Assembly: GCA_020345785.1 (NCBI GenBank)
Contig: CP070771.1
Location: 867,732 to 876,947 of the forward strand
Length of the DNA stretch: 9,216 nt
Reading direction: 5' to 3'
Origin: Desulfobacterales bacterium
GTDB lineage: Bacteria > Desulfobacterota > Desulfobacteria > Desulfobacterales > JAFDCJ01
Shown: piece after piece, positions 6,976 to 9,216 of the stretch
Position numbering within the stretch: position 1 is the stretch's first letter
How the letters are laid out: every line of letters begins with the position of its first letter
Notes under the pieces: model-generated
Told to the model about the DNA's origin: nothing
Seen by the model: only the letters and a program-made list of their open reading frames with translations
The model's database searches: none
Translations under genes and position numbers: made by a program

Positions 6976-6999
6976 CACAAAGGCACGAAGACACAAAAG
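6976..6999. repeat. Three degenerate 8-base tandem units upstream of acr3
   Basis: CACAAAGG, CACGAAGA and CACAAAAG follow each other directly (6976-6983, 6984-6991, 6992-6999), each unit differing at one to three positions. They are followed by a 12-base palindrome, AAGATATATCTT (6997-7008). As far as I recall, similar CTTTGTG/CTTCGTG runs recur between genes in many bacterial genomes. The run lies 49 bases upstream of the acr3 start. Confidence 0.55.
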
Positions 7000-7080
7000 A
7001 TATATCTTCTATTCTTTCTTCATGACTTAGTGCATTATTGCTGCACACAAACTCAATACCTAACCCGAACAAGCTCCGCA

Positions 7081-7605
7081 TCAAAATTCCAAATGAAACT
7101 GCCCAAGATAACTCGTCAATTGTTCTCTTCTTGTTTCGTCCAGCGGCGGGCAGTCTTCAGGTCCTTTTGCCCCTTCGGCCATCTGGGCGGCAAAGACCAT
7201 GCAGGTAGGTTGTCCGCATTCCTTGCAATTGGTCTTTGGGAGAAGTTTTAGAATTTCGATAATCTTGGGCTGGGGAGCCGATTCATACAGGGGTTCAATT
7301 TTTTCCCTGTTTTCCCAGGCCGAATTAATCTCACGTTTTAACCACTCGATGATCTTGGTCGCCTCTTCTTGGTCCTTGAGCGCATTGATCGCAATTTTTT
7401 TAGCATGAACGGTGATCAGTTTACCATGAACCTTGAATGTTACGGACGGCGGGTCTTTGGTAAAGGTAAAGCCTCCGAGCGCGGCATTCAAATAGGGGAT
7501 CGCCTCACCCACATCCTGATCCAGATGGGCGAAACAATGCACAGCCATGGCACCTGGCTGGCACTCTGAATTGAAAATTTCTTTGGTATAGGATTCCAGT
7601 AAGAT
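7081..7605 (-). CDS. Small Fe-S domain protein of the ars operon, start codon altered
   Basis: From the first ATG (7548) the protein has 155 residues. The C-terminal part carries C108-x2-C111-x4-C116-x16-C133 (TNCKECGQPTCMVFA, then EDCPPL), a four-cysteine Fe-S motif of the PF04060 type found in RnfB and corrinoid Fe-S proteins. The N-terminal part (HLDQDVGEAIPYLNAALGGF and SVTFKVHGKLITVH) is a distinct domain I cannot assign. The frame stays open upstream and encodes a plausible extension (LLESYTKEIFNSECQPGA), and the only strong ribosome binding site, AAGGAG at 7618-7613, is 7 bases before an ATC codon at 7605-7603. The ancestral start was probably there (174 residues), now either a very rare non-AUG start or lost. 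It lies between arsR and acr3, so a role in arsenic handling or redox sensing is inferred from position only. Confidence 0.72.
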   Translation of the reverse strand: MLLESYTKEIFNSECQPGAMAVHCFAHLDQDVGEAIPYLNAALGGFTFTKDPPSVTFKVHGKLITVHAKKIAINALKDQEEATKIIEWLKREINSAWENREKIEPLYESAPQPKIIEILKLLPKTNCKECGQPTCMVFAAQMAEGAKGPEDCPPLDETRREQLTSYLGQFHLEF

Positions 7606-7651
7606 CTTGAGTCTCCTTGTTGGTAAGATGTTTTAATGATTTATTTTTGAA

Positions 7652-8017
7652 TCATGCTCTGTTTTGAGTCCGGCATAACACCTCAGGATCCAATTTTAAT
7701 ATTTCCTCGATACGTTTGGTATCTTGTTGGATTTTCATATTTTTTGAAAGCGATTTTGAAGTCCAGGCAATGGCTTCTTGTGCTTCATCCGGTGCGTCAT
7801 CTCCGGATAGACGGTAGTATCGCCAACGGCCGTCCTGACGATTTTCAACCAAGCGCGCAGTGGCAAGAATCGACATGTGCTTGGAAACCGTTGACGGTGC
7901 CAGTTCCAAGAGTTCGACGATCTGGCATACACACAGTTCCCGACCTTTAAGCGCCATCAACGTTCGTACCCGGTTTTGATCTGACAGTGCTTTAGTGATC
8001 GCCATGAACGTAAGCAT
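7652..8017 (-). CDS. arsR: ArsR-family arsenite-responsive repressor
   Basis: The 121-residue winged-helix protein has the ArsR signature: ELCVCQI in the DNA-binding helix region supplies the paired As(III)-ligand cysteines (C29 and C31 from the chosen start), followed by the recognition segment APSTVSKHMSIL and the wing DGRWRYYRL. Arsenite binding to these cysteines releases the repressor in characterised members. A third cysteine near the C-terminus (C115) could complete a three-thiol site. The frame can begin at a GTG at 8023, but that codon overlaps the ribosome binding site. I choose the ATG at 8017, 8 bases after the first GGAGG of GGAGGAGG (8030-8023); an ATG at 8005 is too distant. 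As first gene of the ars operon, behind promoter 8067-8095, it is probably autoregulated through the palindrome at 8049-8070. Confidence 0.93.
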   Translation of the reverse strand: MLTFMAITKALSDQNRVRTLMALKGRELCVCQIVELLELAPSTVSKHMSILATARLVENRQDGRWRYYRLSGDDAPDEAQEAIAWTSKSLSKNMKIQQDTKRIEEILKLDPEVLCRTQNRA

Positions 8018-8048
8018 AAACACCTCCTCCGGTCCTTAATAAATACGT

Positions 8049-8070
8049 TAATTCGCCATATGACGAATTA
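8049..8070. promoter_or_regulatory. Probable ArsR operator
   Basis: A 22-bp palindrome with a single mismatched pair has half-sites TAATTCGCCAT and ATGACGAATTA. It overlaps the -10 element of the ars promoter and covers the predicted transcript start, the position where a repressor would block polymerase. Assignment to ArsR rests on symmetry and on the adjacent arsR gene. Confidence 0.7.
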
Positions 8071-8095
8071 TGATGGATGTCAACATTTATGTCAA
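8067..8095 (-). promoter_or_regulatory. Sigma70-type promoter of the ars operon
   Basis: On the minus strand TTGACA (8095-8090), a 17-base spacer and CATAAT (8072-8067) make a near-consensus promoter. The predicted start is about 8060, leaving about 43 bases before the arsR ATG. A second TTGACA lies inside the spacer, 17 bases before TATGGC, which could give a weaker overlapping promoter. The operator palindrome overlaps both. Confidence 0.75.
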
Positions 8096-8143
8096 GCACA
8101 ATATTGATGTGGGATAATAGATTCTGTAGCGAAAAGAGGGTCA

Positions 8144-8163
8144 CATCTTAAATATTAAATATT
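8144..8163 (+). repeat. Left terminal inverted repeat of the transposase element
   Basis: CATCTTAAATATTAAATATT at 8144-8163 is the exact reverse complement of 9197-9216. The similarity stops immediately on the inner side. The AT-rich core contains two self-complementary AATATT units, so this half could fold on itself as well. Confidence 0.7.
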
Positions 8164-8190
8164 GACATTCTAATTTTGTTCCAATATAAA
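8162..8190 (+). promoter_or_regulatory. Sigma70-type promoter of the transposase gene
   Basis: TTGACA (8162-8167), a 17-base spacer and TATAAA (8185-8190) form a strong promoter facing the transposase gene, with a predicted start near 8197. A short hairpin (TTCTGA 8198-8203 with TCAGAA 8210-8215) would sit at the 5' end of the message and might limit its translation. Confidence 0.7.
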
Positions 8191-8237
8191 AATCTCATTC
8201 TGAAAAACTTCAGAACGCTAAAGTTAAGGTAGGATGA

Positions 8238-9212
8238 ATGGCACGGCCGCTGCGAGTTGAATACCCTGGCGCTTTTTATCACGTAATCAACCGTGGAAAT
8301 AACCAGGAAAAAATTTTTTTAAACGACCGGGACAAGGAAAAATTTCTGGAGTACCTCGAAAAAGCAAATGAGCGTTTTTCAATTATCATTCATACCTACT
8401 GTATAATGAGCAATCATTATCACCTGCTGGTGGAGACCCCGGTGCCGAATTTAAGCGTGGCAATGCAATGGATCAATGTCAGCTACGCCACCTATTTCAA
8501 TCGCAAGCGAGGAAGGGTCGGTCATTTATTCCAGGGAAGATTTAAGGCGATCCTGATTGACGCTGATCAATACCTCAAGCATCTATCGCGATACATTCAT
8601 CTGAATCCGGTCAAGGCAAAATTGGTGCCGATGCCATCAAAATATAAATGGAGCAGTTACATCGCCTTCATCGGTAAGGCAAGGCCCCCCGCTTATCTTG
8701 AGACCAACCGGTTATTGTCAACTTTTGGCAAGGGAAAAAAAGAGGCGAACCAAAACTACAAGGATTTTGTGGAAAATACGGATATCACGACACTTGAAAA
8801 TCCAAACAAACGGGTAACCGGGGGCTTTATCCTTGGAGATTTGGATTTTGTAAATTGGATTAAAGATACCTATTTATCAGGGCGGCAAGATGAAAAAGAG
8901 ATTCCGCAATTAAAGAAACTCAAGCCAAAAGTGCAGTTGGAAAGCATTGTGCATGCAGTTTGTGCGGAATTCGGCTGCAATAGGGATCAGGTAATAACAA
9001 AAGGCCGCAAGAAAAACAAAGCCCGTGAAGTGGCGATACATCTGGCAAGAGAATTAAGCGGTATGTCTTGCAAGGATTTAGGTATATATTTCGGCGGCGT
9101 AAGCGGCGCACTAATAACCATGATGTACAATCGAGTGACAAAGGAGACAGAAAAAAATAAGCAATTAAAAAGTAAAATTGGTAAAGCTAAAAAGCAAATA
9201 TTTAATATTTAA
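8238..9212 (+). CDS. tnpA: IS200/REP-associated-type Y1 (HUH) transposase with DnaA-like C-terminal domain
   Basis: The 324-residue protein opens with MARPLRVEYPGAFYHVINRGN, the typical start of REP-associated (RAYT-like) Y1 transposases. The HUH metal motif is H60-Y61-H62 in CIMSNHYHLLVET. The likely nucleophile is Y112 in DADQYLKHLSRYIHLNPV (Y119 is an alternative). Such enzymes cut and join single-stranded DNA through a phosphotyrosine link. After the catalytic domain (about 1-145) and a linker, residues about 232-300 (LESIVHAVCAEFGCNRDQV, later AREVAIHLAREL and CKDLGIYFGGVSGALI) resemble the DnaA C-terminal DNA-binding helix-turn-helix, a known fusion in longer members of this group. The ribosome binding region AAGGTAGG ends 4 bases before ATG 8238. 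The frame is intact with no lesion. Confidence 0.93.
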   Translation: MARPLRVEYPGAFYHVINRGNNQEKIFLNDRDKEKFLEYLEKANERFSIIIHTYCIMSNHYHLLVETPVPNLSVAMQWINVSYATYFNRKRGRVGHLFQGRFKAILIDADQYLKHLSRYIHLNPVKAKLVPMPSKYKWSSYIAFIGKARPPAYLETNRLLSTFGKGKKEANQNYKDFVENTDITTLENPNKRVTGGFILGDLDFVNWIKDTYLSGRQDEKEIPQLKKLKPKVQLESIVHAVCAEFGCNRDQVITKGRKKNKAREVAIHLARELSGMSCKDLGIYFGGVSGALITMMYNRVTKETEKNKQLKSKIGKAKKQIFNI

Positions 9213-9216
9213 GATG
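9197..9216 (-). repeat. Right terminal inverted repeat, overlapping the transposase stop codon
   Basis: AATATTTAATATTTAAGATG at 9197-9216 is the exact reverse complement of 8144-8163. Its first half encodes the last residues of the transposase (I-F-N-I) and its TAA (9210-9212). Confidence 0.7.

Larger units (their letters stand above)
8144..9216 (+). mobile_element. Insertion element with Y1/HUH transposase and 20-bp perfect terminal inverted repeats
   Basis: One transposase gene is flanked by exact inverted copies of a 20-base sequence (8144-8163 and 9197-9216). The left copy touches the -35 box of the gene's promoter and the right copy contains its stop codon, so the repeats closely frame the gene. 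The right copy coincides with the window end, so the true boundary could lie further out. No target duplication can be assessed. Confidence 0.6.

Noticed and set aside
6928..6996. 23-residue upstream extension of the ACR3 protein
   Set aside because: It translates the octamer repeat and the region of the ribosome binding site. The ATG at 6927 follows AAGGAGG and matches the family N-terminus.
7030..7046. GTGCA/TGCAC hairpin downstream of the Fe-S gene as a terminator
   Set aside because: The stem is only five base pairs and no T tract follows on either strand.
7636..7655. ATGATT/AATCAT inverted repeat after arsR as a terminator
   Set aside because: It is a weak AT-rich stem with no trailing T run on the minus strand, and it overlaps the arsR stop.

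Overview
The window looks like chromosome from an anaerobic member of the Desulfobacterota (Desulfobacterales-like). This is inferred from the gene content and protein style: a Cache/HAMP/GAF sigma54 activator, Fe-S proteins inside an arsenic-resistance operon, a HdrD/GlpC-type CCG protein, and short receiver proteins. No 16S or other species marker is present. Apart from the transposase at the right edge, every gene lies on the minus strand, so the biological reading order runs from high to low coordinates.

Right to centre (8095 to 4551) is an arsenic-detoxification operon: arsR, a small Fe-S domain protein, an ACR3 arsenite exporter, then a CCG-type Fe-S oxidoreductase gene that is clearly broken (one nonsense codon, four frameshifts and a lost ligand cysteine). 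A strong sigma70-type promoter overlaps a near-perfect palindrome, the likely ArsR operator. The Fe-S gene has a well-placed ribosome binding site facing an ATC codon where an ATG would be expected. The operon therefore seems to be decaying around a still intact regulator and exporter.

Centre to left (4515 to 1008) is a second operon with its own sigma70-type promoter. It encodes a lipoprotein of the PhnD-like periplasmic binding family, overlapping by 20 bases a 733-residue membrane-anchored sigma54 activator (TM, periplasmic sensor, TM, HAMP, GAF, AAA+, Fis-type HTH), and ends in an intrinsic terminator. The binding protein belongs to the fold used by the arsenic-oxyanion sensors AioX/ArrX, and its only cysteine besides the lipidated one lies in the predicted ligand site. 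In AioXSR-type systems a histidine kinase and a separate response regulator follow; here sensor and sigma54 activator are one polypeptide, so no phosphorelay is needed.

Left (662 to 1) holds the probable target: a textbook -24/-12 sigma54 promoter, with two helically phased repeats upstream as candidate enhancer sites. It drives a receiver-only protein and then a gene, cut by the window edge, whose first 30 residues carry a Tat motif (T-R-R-S-F-M-K), as in exported metallo-cofactor oxidoreductases. The working hypothesis is a compact circuit in which a periplasmic (possibly arsenic) oxyanion is bound by the lipoprotein, read by the membrane sigma54 activator, and answered by expression of an exported redox enzyme.

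The right edge (8144 to 9216) is a Y1/HUH (IS200/REP-associated type) transposase gene with a DnaA-like C-terminal domain. It is bounded by perfect 20-bp inverted repeats, the right one containing the gene's stop codon.
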